Positions 30,562 to 38,114 of a stretch of DNA of 48,779 bases are shown here, piece by piece (positions within the stretch are counted from its first letter, which is position 1; every line of letters starts with the position of its first letter). Made by a program: the position numbers and the translations under genes. Below the pieces are notes generated by a model. The model saw only the letters and a list, made by a program, of their open reading frames with translations. It ran no database searches and was not told the origin of the DNA. The DNA is from a virus: IMG/VR virus record IMGVR_UViG_3300008261_000091, positions 1 to 48,779 of that record; one strand, given 5' to 3'.

Positions 30562-30903
30562 TTAAGGTTTAATTTTATTAATCACAGGACTATGTTGACC
30601 CCAAACATTTGCTGCGTATAGTTTAAAGATTGTATTACCGATTGAATCTTGGTACACAGTGTAATCACCTGTATTATTATTGATGATAATTAAATGATGA
30701 CTTTCATCAATGGCGATTGTTACATCATTTTTCCTAACTTTAACAATTTCTTTTTTAGAAATCACAGTTTTGTTAGTTAATTTGTGATATGTAAAACCTA
30801 CAATAAATGATGCTACCACCGAAATAACAATAATACCATAAACCATTGCGTTTTTAACAACTTCTTTAGCCGTTACTTTTCTCTTTTCTACATTCTCTTC
30901 CAT
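30562..30903 (-). CDS. Single-span membrane protein, 113 residues
   Basis: Charged N-terminus (MEENVEKRKVTAKE), one membrane span (VYGIIVISVVASFIVGF, about 20-37), then a basic linker and a beta-rich extracytoplasmic domain (VTIAIDESHHLIIINNN). Start at 30903 rather than 36 nt upstream because the N-terminus is then compact. It is co-transcribed with the transglycosylase 3 nt downstream. It might be an inner-membrane lysis partner; unproven. Confidence 0.65.
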   Translation of the reverse strand: MEENVEKRKVTAKEVVKNAMVYGIIVISVVASFIVGFTYHKLTNKTVISKKEIVKVRKNDVTIAIDESHHLIIINNNTGDYTVYQDSIGNTIFKLYAANVWGQHSPVINKIKP

Positions 30904-30979
30904 AATTTTTAAATTTAAATTGTTAATAACTCTATACAAATGTTAATCAAAAAACGGGAAATGTTCAATGAAACCCCGT

Positions 30980-31013
30980 AAAAAAAAAGAACCACCAGTT
31001 TTTAATTGGTGGT
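30980..31013 (-). terminator. Terminator for the FKBP gene
   Basis: On the minus strand ACCACCA and TGGTGGT arms are followed by a T-run (plus-strand A-run at 30980-30988). Confidence 0.82.
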
Positions 31014-31042
31014 CTCTTGACTTTTTAATTTTTTTGTTTTAC

Positions 31043-31441
31043 TCAACCGTGACAAGTTCTAAATAAAGGATGATTTGCGTCAATTATTACAACATCTTCC
31101 TTTATTTCTGCAACCCTAACATTAACAGGTCCCATAGGTCCCTGAGCTTGTAACATATCCCCAACAGAAACACCTTCAGGGATTTGTTCCTTTGGTACCT
31201 CAACAATCATTTCTGGATTAATATCTCCGTAAGCATTTGTAGGCTCAATCTCAATCGTTTTTTTGTCACCCTCATTCATTTCTAATAATCCGTCCTCAAA
31301 TCCTTTAATTAAAAGACCTTGACCTAATTGGGCTTTAAGAGGTTCTCTACCTTCAGTTAAAGATGAATCAAAAACAGTCCCATCTTCTAATCTACCCGTG
31401 TAATTAACTACAACGGTGTCACCATTTTGTACTTTTTTCAT
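31043..31441 (-). CDS. FKBP-type peptidyl-prolyl isomerase, SlyD-like
   Basis: A 132-residue protein. FKBP start (VVVNYTGRLEDGTVFDSS, 10-27), LIKGFEDGLLEMNEGDKK, then the insert-in-flap chaperone domain (AYGDINPEMIVEVPKEQIP) typical of SlyD, and DANHPL near the end. Usual SlyD proteins continue with AGKxLxFxVxVxxI after NHPL; here the protein stops after FRTCHG, so the last strand is missing. It may assist folding of phage proteins along with the DnaK at 38115. Confidence 0.9.
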   Translation of the reverse strand: MKKVQNGDTVVVNYTGRLEDGTVFDSSLTEGREPLKAQLGQGLLIKGFEDGLLEMNEGDKKTIEIEPTNAYGDINPEMIVEVPKEQIPEGVSVGDMLQAQGPMGPVNVRVAEIKEDVVIIDANHPLFRTCHG

Positions 31442-31487
31442 AAATCAGTTTTTTAATAAGTATATGTTAAAACTTTAATGAATCAAC

Positions 31488-31817
31488 TTAATACATCACA
31501 ATTTTATTCTTTTCATTATCAAAACGAATGTCATAAACATAATCATATAAATTAAGGACGTTTGTATTTTTAGTAATAAAGACATCACCACACTCAGTTT
31601 TTAATTTAGTAATTAAACTTGCTGCAAAACACCCCATACCCAAAAATGCATCTCCTAATCTTGGTGTGGTAAATGATATGGCGTCAATATATCTACCATC
31701 ATTAATAAATCTTTCTAATTTGGTTTTAAGTCTCTTACCCCCATCGTGTTGGATGTGAATACTTATAAGTAAATCATCCTTTTCATTATAAATGTTAATT
31801 AATGCGGTTGTTGCCAT
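31488..31817 (-). CDS. Conserved phage/bacterial hypothetical protein, 109 residues
   Basis: INIYNEKDDLLISIHIQHDGG and FLGMGCFAASLITKLK followed by GDVFIT and YDYVYDI match a family I recall from many phages in which the motifs read QxDGYPxGHG and GMxCLAA. The HG part is diverged here. Function unknown. A TATATTTG box lies 17 nt upstream. Confidence 0.72.
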   Translation of the reverse strand: MATTALINIYNEKDDLLISIHIQHDGGKRLKTKLERFINDGRYIDAISFTTPRLGDAFLGMGCFAASLITKLKTECGDVFITKNTNVLNLYDYVYDIRFDNEKNKIVMY

Positions 31818-31834
31818 AGAATATTATTTTTTGA

Positions 31835-31842
31835 CAAATATA
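31835..31842 (-). promoter_or_regulatory. TAnnTTTG promoter for gene at 31817
   Basis: Minus-strand TATATTTG, 17 nt before the ATG. Confidence 0.55.
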
Positions 31843-32043
31843 TTAAAAAAAATCAGGATATGTCTCATTTAACTCTTCTAGCACAGTCTCTTTTGGAATC
31901 ATTAGTTTACAGTCTATCATATATTTTTTTTGATATTCGGAAAAATGTATCCGATTAATAAGAACATAACATCCTTCACCATATAAAAGCTCAAGGTCTT
32001 TTTTAAAAACTTTATTTAGTAAAACCTCTAATGCTTTTTTCAT
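31843..32043 (-). CDS. Small hypothetical protein, 66 residues
   Basis: Helix MKKALEVLLNKVFKKDLELL, then strands (CYVLINRIHF) and an acidic helix end. The stop lies at the promoter of the next minus gene. No family recognised. Confidence 0.65.
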   Translation of the reverse strand: MKKALEVLLNKVFKKDLELLYGEGCYVLINRIHFSEYQKKYMIDCKLMIPKETVLEELNETYPDFF

Positions 32044-32066
32044 AAAAAAATGTCTTATATTTTAAT

Positions 32067-32073
32067 ATAAATA
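32067..32073 (-). promoter_or_regulatory. TATTTAT box, 23 nt before gene at 32043
   Basis: Minus-strand acTATTTATatt; a longer spacing than most, so weaker support. Confidence 0.38.
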
Positions 32074-32124
32074 GTTGAGAGTATATGGTCAATTATTTAA
32101 TTTGTTTTTAATTAAATTATTTGT

Positions 32125-32132
32125 TACATTTG
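32125..32132 (+). promoter_or_regulatory. TAnnTTTG promoter (TACATTTG)
   Basis: It ends 4 nt before the ATG at 32137. A TTTG at 32101-32104, 20 nt upstream, could be the -33 element. Confidence 0.58.
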
Positions 32133-32136
32133 AATT

Positions 32137-32322
32137 ATGAAAATATTTTTAATCATTGTTTTACTTATTGTTATCTTTATACCGTTAATATTTATGGTAT
32201 TAATGTTTTTACAAATAAAGAAACACATAAAAATTGATTTTAAAGATTTTAAAAAAATTAAGGGTATAAAAAACAACCCAAAAATTGACATTAAAGAAAT
32301 TTTAAAGAAAAAAATAAAATAA
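32137..32322 (+). CDS. Small membrane protein with basic tail, 61 residues
   Basis: One long hydrophobic segment (residues 2-27, rich in Ile/Leu/Val) and a Lys-rich cytoplasmic tail (KKHIKIDFKDFKKIKGIKNN, ending KKKIK). Function unknown. It starts 4 nt after the promoter box and is followed after 1 nt by the next gene. Confidence 0.65.
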   Translation: MKIFLIIVLLIVIFIPLIFMVLMFLQIKKHIKIDFKDFKKIKGIKNNPKIDIKEILKKKIK

Positions 32323-32323
32323 T

Positions 32324-32542
32324 ATGGATTTTTTACACGTTGAGAATGAATACAAATGGGTGTTAAAAGTGTTAAATTCTTGTTTAACAATCACTCATTT
32401 AAAAGTTGCTGATTTATTATTTAAGACTTATAAACAAAAATGGTCTTATGAGTTATCCGACATTAAGTTGTTGACAATTAATTCTGATTATGAACGACAA
32501 AAATCGTTAAGACTTGATGAGATACAAAAAAATCTGTCCTAA
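32324..32542 (+). CDS. Hypothetical helical protein, 72 residues
   Basis: MDFLHVENEYKWVLKVLNSC..., helical with HLKVADLLFKTYKQKW and a charged end. No tag. Co-transcribed with the membrane protein before it. Function unknown. Confidence 0.65.
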   Translation: MDFLHVENEYKWVLKVLNSCLTITHLKVADLLFKTYKQKWSYELSDIKLLTINSDYERQKSLRLDEIQKNLS

Positions 32543-32578
32543 TTAAGATTACAGAGTTAATTTTTTTAAAGACTCATA

Positions 32579-32585
32579 TATTTAT
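32579..32585 (+). promoter_or_regulatory. TATTTAT box without an ORF behind it
   Basis: ataTATTTATtatta is followed by no start codon before a terminator 40 nt later. Confidence 0.4.
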
Positions 32586-32589
32586 TATT

Positions 32590-32656
32590 ACTATCACTCT
32601 CATCTGAGTGCCTATATATAAGAGGGGATTGTAATTTTTTACAATCCCTTTTTTTA
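32590..32656 (+). ncRNA. Candidate small RNA
   Basis: Between a TATTTAT box and a strong terminator lies a 65-nt segment with no ORF, holding a CACTC-tcatct-GAGTG hairpin (32595-32610) and then the terminator stem. It could equally be the 3' UTR of the gene ending 32542. No known RNA family recognised. Confidence 0.35.
32625..32655 (+). terminator. Strong rho-independent terminator
   Basis: GGGATTGTAA-tttt-TTACAATCCC, perfect 10-bp arms, followed by T7. Confidence 0.9.
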
Positions 32657-32671
32657 TCCACAAAACTTTAT

Positions 32672-32679
32672 TATCTTTG
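32672..32679 (+). promoter_or_regulatory. TAnnTTTG promoter (TATCTTTG)
   Basis: It ends 4 nt before the ATG at 32684. Confidence 0.6.
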
Positions 32680-32683
32680 TCAC

Positions 32684-33274
32684 ATGGAAACAGAGAAATT
32701 AAACATATTTGAAAAGATATCACTTTGGTGGAAATTTGATGGGAAATACATGCACAAGGAATTTGCTCGTGGCGTAAAAAATCTTTGGAGATGGTTTCCT
32801 ACGATTTGGAAAGACCGTGATTGGGATGATACCTTTATATTTGAAATTCTCAGAGTTAAATTGGAGAATCAGGCAAAATATATTGGAGGTCGTGGAATCC
32901 ATGTATCAGCAAAAAGAGATGCTGAGAAAATGAGAATGGTTGCGAAGTTAATCAAATTACAACAGGATGATTTCTATCATATGGAATATATGGATTATCA
33001 AAAAAGTGAATTTGAGTTTGTACCAACCGACGAAACCAAAAAATGGTTTACAATGGAGAACACATTGATTTCTGAAAATTACGATGACTACTTTAAAAAG
33101 TACCCAAGAATCTTCAAAGAGGTGTTGTCTGAAGAAGATTTTTCTGATGAAGAACTTGTTGATGTTGAAACCAAAAGTAAAATCGCTATGAAAATGTCGT
33201 ATAGAAATCAAGACCGTTGTAGAAAATTGATTTTTAAAATAATGGAAAGTGAGATTTCTCGCTGGTGGGATTAA
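32684..33274 (+). CDS. Conserved phage hypothetical protein, 196 residues
   Basis: Trp-rich N-terminal half (ISLWWKFDGKYMHKEFARGV, LWRWFPTIWKDRDWDDTFIFE) followed by a helical middle and acidic C-terminal half, ending ISRWWD. The WFPxIWKDRDWD block is one I recall from large-phage proteins of unknown role. No catalytic motif is evident. Confidence 0.75.
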   Translation: METEKLNIFEKISLWWKFDGKYMHKEFARGVKNLWRWFPTIWKDRDWDDTFIFEILRVKLENQAKYIGGRGIHVSAKRDAEKMRMVAKLIKLQQDDFYHMEYMDYQKSEFEFVPTDETKKWFTMENTLISENYDDYFKKYPRIFKEVLSEEDFSDEELVDVETKSKIAMKMSYRNQDRCRKLIFKIMESEISRWWD

Positions 33275-33285
33275 AATAATTTTAT

Positions 33286-33293
33286 TATATTTG
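33286..33293 (+). promoter_or_regulatory. TAnnTTTG promoter (TATATTTG)
   Basis: It ends 4 nt before the ATG at 33298 and starts 12 nt after the previous stop. Confidence 0.6.
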
Positions 33294-33297
33294 TAAT

Positions 33298-33993
33298 ATG
33301 AAATACAAACTAACATTAATTTCTGACACGCATAATAAGCATAATAAGTTGAATGGGGACTTACCTGGTGGTGATATCTTACTCCATGCTGGCGACATAT
33401 CCTCTATGGGTTATGAGCATGAAATCCAAGGGTTTGCAAATTGGTATGATAAAATCAATATTTACGATTTTAAAGGTTTCATCGCTGGTAACCACGATTG
33501 GGGGTTTCAAAATAACACAGAGAAAATCAAAGGATTATTAACTGGTTATAAGACAATTGACTACATCCAAGATGAGGTTGTTGGATACCAAGATGGTGAC
33601 AAACCTGAAATAAAAATTTGGGGTAGTCCTTGGCAACCTGAGTTCTATAATTGGGCGTTTAATCTTCCTCGCAATGGTGAAGAACTTAAATCAAAATGGG
33701 ATATGATTCCTGAAGGTATTGACATTCTTATCACTCACGGACCAAGTTGGGGGATGAATGATGATGTTGAAGGACGACGAGGACAACACCTTGGATGTGA
33801 ATTACTTGCTGAAAGAATCAAACAAGTAAAACCTAAAATCTTTGTTTGTGGTCACATTCATTCAGGACACGGACACTATTTTGACGGAACTACACATTAC
33901 TTCAATGCTGCGGTTCTTGACGAGCAATATCTTTATGGTCACACACCTTGGAGTTTTGAGTGGGACCCAATCACAAATGAAATATTTTGGTAG
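33298..33993 (+). CDS. Calcineurin-like metallophosphoesterase
   Basis: A 231-residue protein with all five family motifs: SDTHNKH (Asp10, His12), HAGDIS (Asp33), GNHDW (65-68), THGPSWG (His147) and CGHIHSGHG (186, 188). The spacing and THGP motif resemble the MPPED-type branch. It hydrolyses phosphomonoesters or diesters at a two-metal centre; the substrate may be a cyclic nucleotide or nucleic-acid end. It forms a single-gene unit with its own promoter and terminator. Confidence 0.92.
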   Translation: MKYKLTLISDTHNKHNKLNGDLPGGDILLHAGDISSMGYEHEIQGFANWYDKINIYDFKGFIAGNHDWGFQNNTEKIKGLLTGYKTIDYIQDEVVGYQDGDKPEIKIWGSPWQPEFYNWAFNLPRNGEELKSKWDMIPEGIDILITHGPSWGMNDDVEGRRGQHLGCELLAERIKQVKPKIFVCGHIHSGHGHYFDGTTHYFNAAVLDEQYLYGHTPWSFEWDPITNEIFW

Positions 33994-33994
33994 T

Positions 33995-34022
33995 AAAAAA
34001 CCCCTCTTTGGAGGGGTTTTTC
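33995..34022. terminator. Bidirectional terminator
   Basis: AAAAACCCCTC-tttg-GAGGGGTTTTT between two convergent genes. Confidence 0.88.
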
Positions 34023-34841
34023 TTATTTTAAAAGATTATAAAATTCTTTAAAATGTTTTAATCTATCAGCAAGACCATTATCACCACCGTTTACTCGTTT
34101 TGTAACCGATTTAACAACCGCATCATCGGCACCTTTATCACAAATACCCCATAGACCATTCGCATCAAAGAAATAAGCTGCGGACGCTAATGGATATTTT
34201 GTTGCAACTAAATCAGGATTCGCCACACAATCTTCACCAACAAATTTACTGAAGTTTGTATAGTTATTTTTTCCTGTTAATTGTATAAACCCTCTCCCTC
34301 TAAATTTAAAACCTTCTTTTGTTGATTCATCACCATTACCCATTCTTCCACCATAAACTCTTGAAGCAATTTTTTCAGGTTGTTTCGCATATGATTCAGC
34401 TAAGTTACCTGGAAAATATTTTCCGAACACTCTTTTAAGTGCGTCCGCAGAATAATGTAGATTTTCTGAAACCGCCCTAAAATTTCCACTTTCGTGAGCA
34501 CATTGTGCTAAGAAATGTGCCAATCTTAAATTAGATGTAATATTAAATTTTTTTGCCGTCTCGTCAATCTGAGACAATACTGAATCAGGTATGTGACCTT
34601 TTAATTTACTAATGTTTAAACCACTTGTTGACGGTATAACAACATCTTCTTTAATTATTGTGGTCCCATATAGTTTTTCCAAACTTTTTTGACCTACAAT
34701 TCCATCGGCAGTTAGACCATTACTGGATTGCCATTCTTTAACTGCTTTTTCGGTACCAGGACCAAATACACCATCGGCCTTTAAGCCTAGTTTGGATTGT
34801 AATTTTTTTACATCCTCACCTGTTGAACCAATTTTTAACAT
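34023..34841 (-). CDS. GH19 endolysin with peptidoglycan-binding domain
   Basis: A 272-residue protein. Residues 2-58 are a PG_binding_1 repeat (VKKLQSKLGLKADGVFGPGT, AVKEWQSSNGLTADGIVG). A short linker leads to the GH19 domain (about 75-272): AHESGNF (Glu117), SENLHYS (Glu126), FRGRGFIQLTGKNNY and WGICDKGADD. It cleaves the sugar backbone of the wall for host lysis. It has no signal peptide, so it needs a holin. Its promoter is a TATTTAT box. Confidence 0.93.
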   Translation of the reverse strand: MLKIGSTGEDVKKLQSKLGLKADGVFGPGTEKAVKEWQSSNGLTADGIVGQKSLEKLYGTTIIKEDVVIPSTSGLNISKLKGHIPDSVLSQIDETAKKFNITSNLRLAHFLAQCAHESGNFRAVSENLHYSADALKRVFGKYFPGNLAESYAKQPEKIASRVYGGRMGNGDESTKEGFKFRGRGFIQLTGKNNYTNFSKFVGEDCVANPDLVATKYPLASAAYFFDANGLWGICDKGADDAVVKSVTKRVNGGDNGLADRLKHFKEFYNLLK

Positions 34842-34859
34842 ATCTATTTATATTTTTAA

Positions 34860-34866
34860 ATAAATA
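34860..34866 (-). promoter_or_regulatory. TATTTAT box, 18 nt before endolysin gene
   Basis: Minus strand ggaTATTTATttaaaaa. A lysis gene served by this box supports a late class. Confidence 0.5.
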
Positions 34867-34917
34867 TCCTAAACGGGGTAACAATGGGGTTGAATTAGTT
34901 TTTTTTTCATTAAATAG

Positions 34918-34924
34918 TATTTAT
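34918..34924 (+). promoter_or_regulatory. TATTTAT box, 5 nt before histidine kinase
   Basis: gTATTTATtaagtATG. It heads the three-gene signalling operon. Confidence 0.48.
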
Positions 34925-34929
34925 TAAGT

Positions 34930-36690
34930 ATGAATAAAATATCAAAAATATCGTTATTCTTTGGGATTATAGGTTTAGTTTCATTTTTAACGATGCATAC
35001 CTTAATATATACCGAATTAATGTTAGTTACGGAGAGTGTTTTAAGGTTTAGTTTTTATTCTAAAGCGTTCATTGTTTTTTGTTTAATAGTTTTTATTATT
35101 GAATACCTAAAAAGAAATAAGGTTATTGAAATAGAATCTGAATATACTAAAAAACTAATTGATGTTTTAATATCCCAATCTCATAATCCTTTGTTTTATG
35201 TTGGTAATACTATTGATGGTGCTAAAATATTAACAAATGAAGTGACTGAAACAATAAACACTGATAGATGTTCCATATGGTTATATAATGAGGATAAAAC
35301 ATCAATAATTTGTGAACAATTATTCGTTAAAAGTGAAAATAAATGGTATAGTGGAACTGAATTATTTAAAAAAGATTTTGAGTCTTATTTTACGTCATTA
35401 ATATATAATCCAATAATAATTGCCAATGATGCTGAGACTCATCAGGCGACAAATTGTTTTAAAGATAGTTACCTTAAACCATTAGGTATTAAGTCTATGT
35501 TAGACGTTCCCATAATATATGGGGGTGATATTATAGGCGTTATCTGTATTGAAAGTCTAACTAAACGAGAGTGGACTAACTTAGAAGTTAATTTTGCGCA
35601 AATTTTATCATCACTTTATTCATTTGCGTATTCAGTTAAAATATCAAATAACGTAAGTAAAAATATTAAAGACATTGAAGGATTTATTGACTATTCAGTA
35701 TTGGTTAGTAAAGCGGATAAAAATGGTAAAATAACTTATGTTAATAAGAGGTTTGAAGAAGTTTCAGGTTGGTCTTTATCTGAAGTTTTAGGTCAAGACC
35801 ATAATATTGTTAATTCAGGGGCTCACCCAAAAAAATATTGGTCCGATATGTATAAAACAATATTAGTGGATAATAAAATATGGAACAATGTCGTAACTAA
35901 TAAAAATAAAAACGGTGAATTGTATTGGGTTGATTCATATATTAAGGCCGAATTTGATAGCGACAATAACCTTACAGGATTTATGTCAATAAGATATGAT
36001 GTAACAGAGTTAATGAAAACTTTAAAAGAGATTGACAAAAAAAACACCTATTTAGAGCATGCGGCAAAAATACTAAGACACGATATGCACTCAGGGATAA
36101 ATACTTACATCCCAAGAGGGTTGAGTTCACTAGAACGACGATTAACTAATGATGATATTGAAAGGTTAAAAATTGAAGGTCCTCTTAAAATGTTGAGGGA
36201 AGGGTTAAAACATTCGCAAAAAGTATATAAGGGGGTTTATGAGTTTACTAATTTAGTTAAGAAAGATGCTGTTTTAGAAAAAACTGTTTGTAACGTAAAA
36301 GAAATATTAGATAGTTACTTATCAAGTACATCTTATAAGTCACAAGTCGTATTAGAAGAGTTACCTACATTAGAAGTTAATGAATCTTTATTTTGTACCG
36401 CAGTTGATAATCTAATTAGAAACGGGTTAAAATATAATGATAGTGATACTAAATTTGTAAAAATTTATAGTGAAGAAAGTCACATTATCATCCAAGATAA
36501 TGGTAGAGGGATAACCCAAAAAGACTTTGAGAAATTATCTCAACCGTATACTAGAAAGGAAGGACAAAAAGAATCTGGTACAGGGTTGGGTTTAAATATT
36601 TGTATTGCAATACTTAAAGAACATGGTTTTGAGATATCTTGTGAGAAGAACAAAATAGGGACCAAAATAAAAATAAAAATAAAAAATTAA
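34930..36690 (+). CDS. Membrane sensor histidine kinase (GAF-PAS-HisKA-HATPase)
   Basis: A 586-residue protein. Two membrane spans (about 7-27 and 40-60), a GAF-like domain (about 85-240; LDVPIIYGGDIIGVICIES), a PAS domain (about 255-365; KITYVNKRFEEVSGW), dimerisation helix with phospho-acceptor His384 in LRHDMHSGI, and HATPase: NLIRNGLKYND (N box), DNGRGI (G1) and GTGLGLNI (G2). It autophosphorylates and passes phosphate to the response regulator encoded 3 nt downstream. The signal is unknown. Codon use and AT content match the phage genes. Confidence 0.93.
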   Translation: MNKISKISLFFGIIGLVSFLTMHTLIYTELMLVTESVLRFSFYSKAFIVFCLIVFIIEYLKRNKVIEIESEYTKKLIDVLISQSHNPLFYVGNTIDGAKILTNEVTETINTDRCSIWLYNEDKTSIICEQLFVKSENKWYSGTELFKKDFESYFTSLIYNPIIIANDAETHQATNCFKDSYLKPLGIKSMLDVPIIYGGDIIGVICIESLTKREWTNLEVNFAQILSSLYSFAYSVKISNNVSKNIKDIEGFIDYSVLVSKADKNGKITYVNKRFEEVSGWSLSEVLGQDHNIVNSGAHPKKYWSDMYKTILVDNKIWNNVVTNKNKNGELYWVDSYIKAEFDSDNNLTGFMSIRYDVTELMKTLKEIDKKNTYLEHAAKILRHDMHSGINTYIPRGLSSLERRLTNDDIERLKIEGPLKMLREGLKHSQKVYKGVYEFTNLVKKDAVLEKTVCNVKEILDSYLSSTSYKSQVVLEELPTLEVNESLFCTAVDNLIRNGLKYNDSDTKFVKIYSEESHIIIQDNGRGITQKDFEKLSQPYTRKEGQKESGTGLGLNICIAILKEHGFEISCEKNKIGTKIKIKIKN

Positions 36691-36693
36691 AAA

Positions 36694-37131
36694 ATGATTG
36701 ATTCAATTTTGTTAGTGGATGATGAGGATTTATTCCATTTAGTATTTGAAGATGCGTGTTCTCTTTTGGACATAAGTTTATCTTTACAATCAGTTACTAG
36801 CGCAGACGAGGCCGAAAAAATGTTTAAAAAATGGTTTGAAGAAAATAATACCGAGGACAAACCTGAATGTGTGTTTGTTGATTTAAACATAGTAGGAAGT
36901 TCATTTGATGGTATTGAACTCATTAGAAAAATAAATTTTCAATATGGAAACCACGTAGTTATTGGGATAATCTCTTCATCTAACGAGTCTGAAGAGCAAG
37001 CTAAAGCAGTACATGCTGGAGCTCAATTTTGGATTATTAAATCGGATGAGATAGAACCTAGATTAGAAGAATTTAGAAATGATTACGATGGGTATAAAAA
37101 TAGAACCGCACCATTTAAAATATACAGATGA
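36694..37131 (+). CDS. Single-domain response regulator
   Basis: A 145-residue receiver: acidic pair DDED (9-12), phospho-acceptor Asp63 in VFVDLN, ISSSN (Ser94-96) and conserved Lys116 in IIKSDE. There is no DNA-binding or enzymatic output domain, so output must go through a partner, likely the next gene, overlapping by 4 bases. Confidence 0.92.
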   Translation: MIDSILLVDDEDLFHLVFEDACSLLDISLSLQSVTSADEAEKMFKKWFEENNTEDKPECVFVDLNIVGSSFDGIELIRKINFQYGNHVVIGIISSSNESEEQAKAVHAGAQFWIIKSDEIEPRLEEFRNDYDGYKNRTAPFKIYR

Positions 37132-37802
37132 TTAAAATAGATTTAAATACTAAAAAAACGTTAATTGACTTATATAATAAAAAGGGTATAGGTCTTGAGG
37201 GTAATATTACCAAACTTATTGATGGTGAGGATGATGAAGAGTTTAAAGAGTATTTAAAAACTTGTCAAACTAAAGATGAAGAAAAAAGAAAAAAACGTCT
37301 TGAAATGACAAAAAAAATTCAAAAGCAAAACGACGAATTAACTAACGCCAATAATGAAAATGAAAGAATACTTGGGGAATTACAAGAAACTTTAAGAGAA
37401 GTTGAGGAATCAAGGTTGACTTTTGAAGTCCAAAATAGAGAACTTAATGAGTGGAAACAAGATAACCTTAGATTAACTGAGGAGCTAAAAAATGAAATGG
37501 TTAAGGCCGAACAAGCTAAGATTGACGCTGAAACCGCAAAGCAAAGTGCCGAAAACGACTTAGACTTACTTCAAAAAAGAACCCAAAACCAATTAATTTC
37601 AACTATTGTTAGAGTTGCATTATGGATTATTGTAGGTGTTGGGTTTATTACAACAGGGGTTTATGTATTCACTATGCTCATGGGTAAAGACACACAAGTT
37701 ATAAGTGCCGCTTGGTCAAATATGTTTGGTATACTGTTAACTAACGCTTTCTCAATTATAGGTACTATAATGGGTATTAAATATGCATCTAAAGAGGAGT
37801 AA
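37128..37802 (+). CDS. Coiled-coil protein with two C-terminal membrane spans
   Basis: A 224-residue protein. Residues 1-50 form a small helical domain, 50-160 a long Glu/Lys coiled coil (KIQKQNDELTNANNENERIL, RELNEWKQDNLRLTEELKNE), followed by spans at about 166-188 and 196-216. It is translationally coupled to the response regulator and is probably the output or scaffold of this signalling system. It could form oligomers at the membrane, perhaps controlling lysis timing; that is inference. Confidence 0.8.
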   Translation: MIKIDLNTKKTLIDLYNKKGIGLEGNITKLIDGEDDEEFKEYLKTCQTKDEEKRKKRLEMTKKIQKQNDELTNANNENERILGELQETLREVEESRLTFEVQNRELNEWKQDNLRLTEELKNEMVKAEQAKIDAETAKQSAENDLDLLQKRTQNQLISTIVRVALWIIVGVGFITTGVYVFTMLMGKDTQVISAAWSNMFGILLTNAFSIIGTIMGIKYASKEE

Positions 37803-37820
37803 TTAAATTTTACTCCTCTT
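37792..37820. terminator. Palindromic bidirectional terminator containing both stops
   Basis: AAGAGGAGTAA (37792-37802) and TTACTCCTCTT (37810-37820) are perfect 11-bp arms around ttaaatt. The stop codons of the two converging genes lie in the arms and loop. Confidence 0.7.
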
Positions 37821-37976
37821 AACACCACCTTTTCTTTCAACCTTGTATTTTATTTCAACTTCACAAGGATTAATCATACTTTTTTTACTATCATACTTGA
37901 ATGTGATGATTGTTTCATCATCCTCAAACACTCTTTCCCACTTTTTGTGCTCTATTTCTACCTTTTTCTTTGACAT
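37803..37976 (-). CDS. Small basic protein, 57 residues
   Basis: MSKKKVEIEHKKWERVFEDD... with strands (TIITFKYDS, CEVEIKYKVERKG) and a Lys/Arg-rich end. It is divergent from dnaK, sharing an upstream region with repeated TGACA boxes. It could be a small DNA-binding regulator, but no motif proves this. The reading frame is clean up to the promoter region. Confidence 0.6.
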   Translation of the reverse strand: MSKKKVEIEHKKWERVFEDDETIITFKYDSKKSMINPCEVEIKYKVERKGGVKRSKI

Positions 37977-38009
37977 ATCACAAAATTAATAATATTTTTA
38001 ATAAAACAA

Positions 38010-38057
38010 TACTGACACAAAAAAAAATTATACTGACAATTTGTCAGGTTTTGACAT
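38010..38057. promoter_or_regulatory. Operator-like TGACA repeats and palindrome
   Basis: TACTGACA occurs at 38010-38017 and 38031-38038, 21 bp apart (two helical turns), and TTTTGACA at 38050-38057. The second copy is part of the perfect palindrome CTGACAA-T-TTGTCAG (38033-38047). This arrangement is typical of a dimeric repressor or activator site between divergent genes. Confidence 0.5.
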
Positions 38058-38083
38058 TTGGTATAATTTTTATTATATAAATA
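38051..38083 (+). promoter_or_regulatory. dnaK promoter region
   Basis: TTGACA (38051-38056) stands 17 bp before TATATA (38074-38079), a sigma70-like pair overlapping the operator. TATAAATA (38076-38083), the T4 late-promoter core, overlaps it. No TAnnTTTG box is present. Confidence 0.42.
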
Positions 38084-38114
38084 ACGAAAATAAATAAAAA
38101 TAAAAATAAAAACT

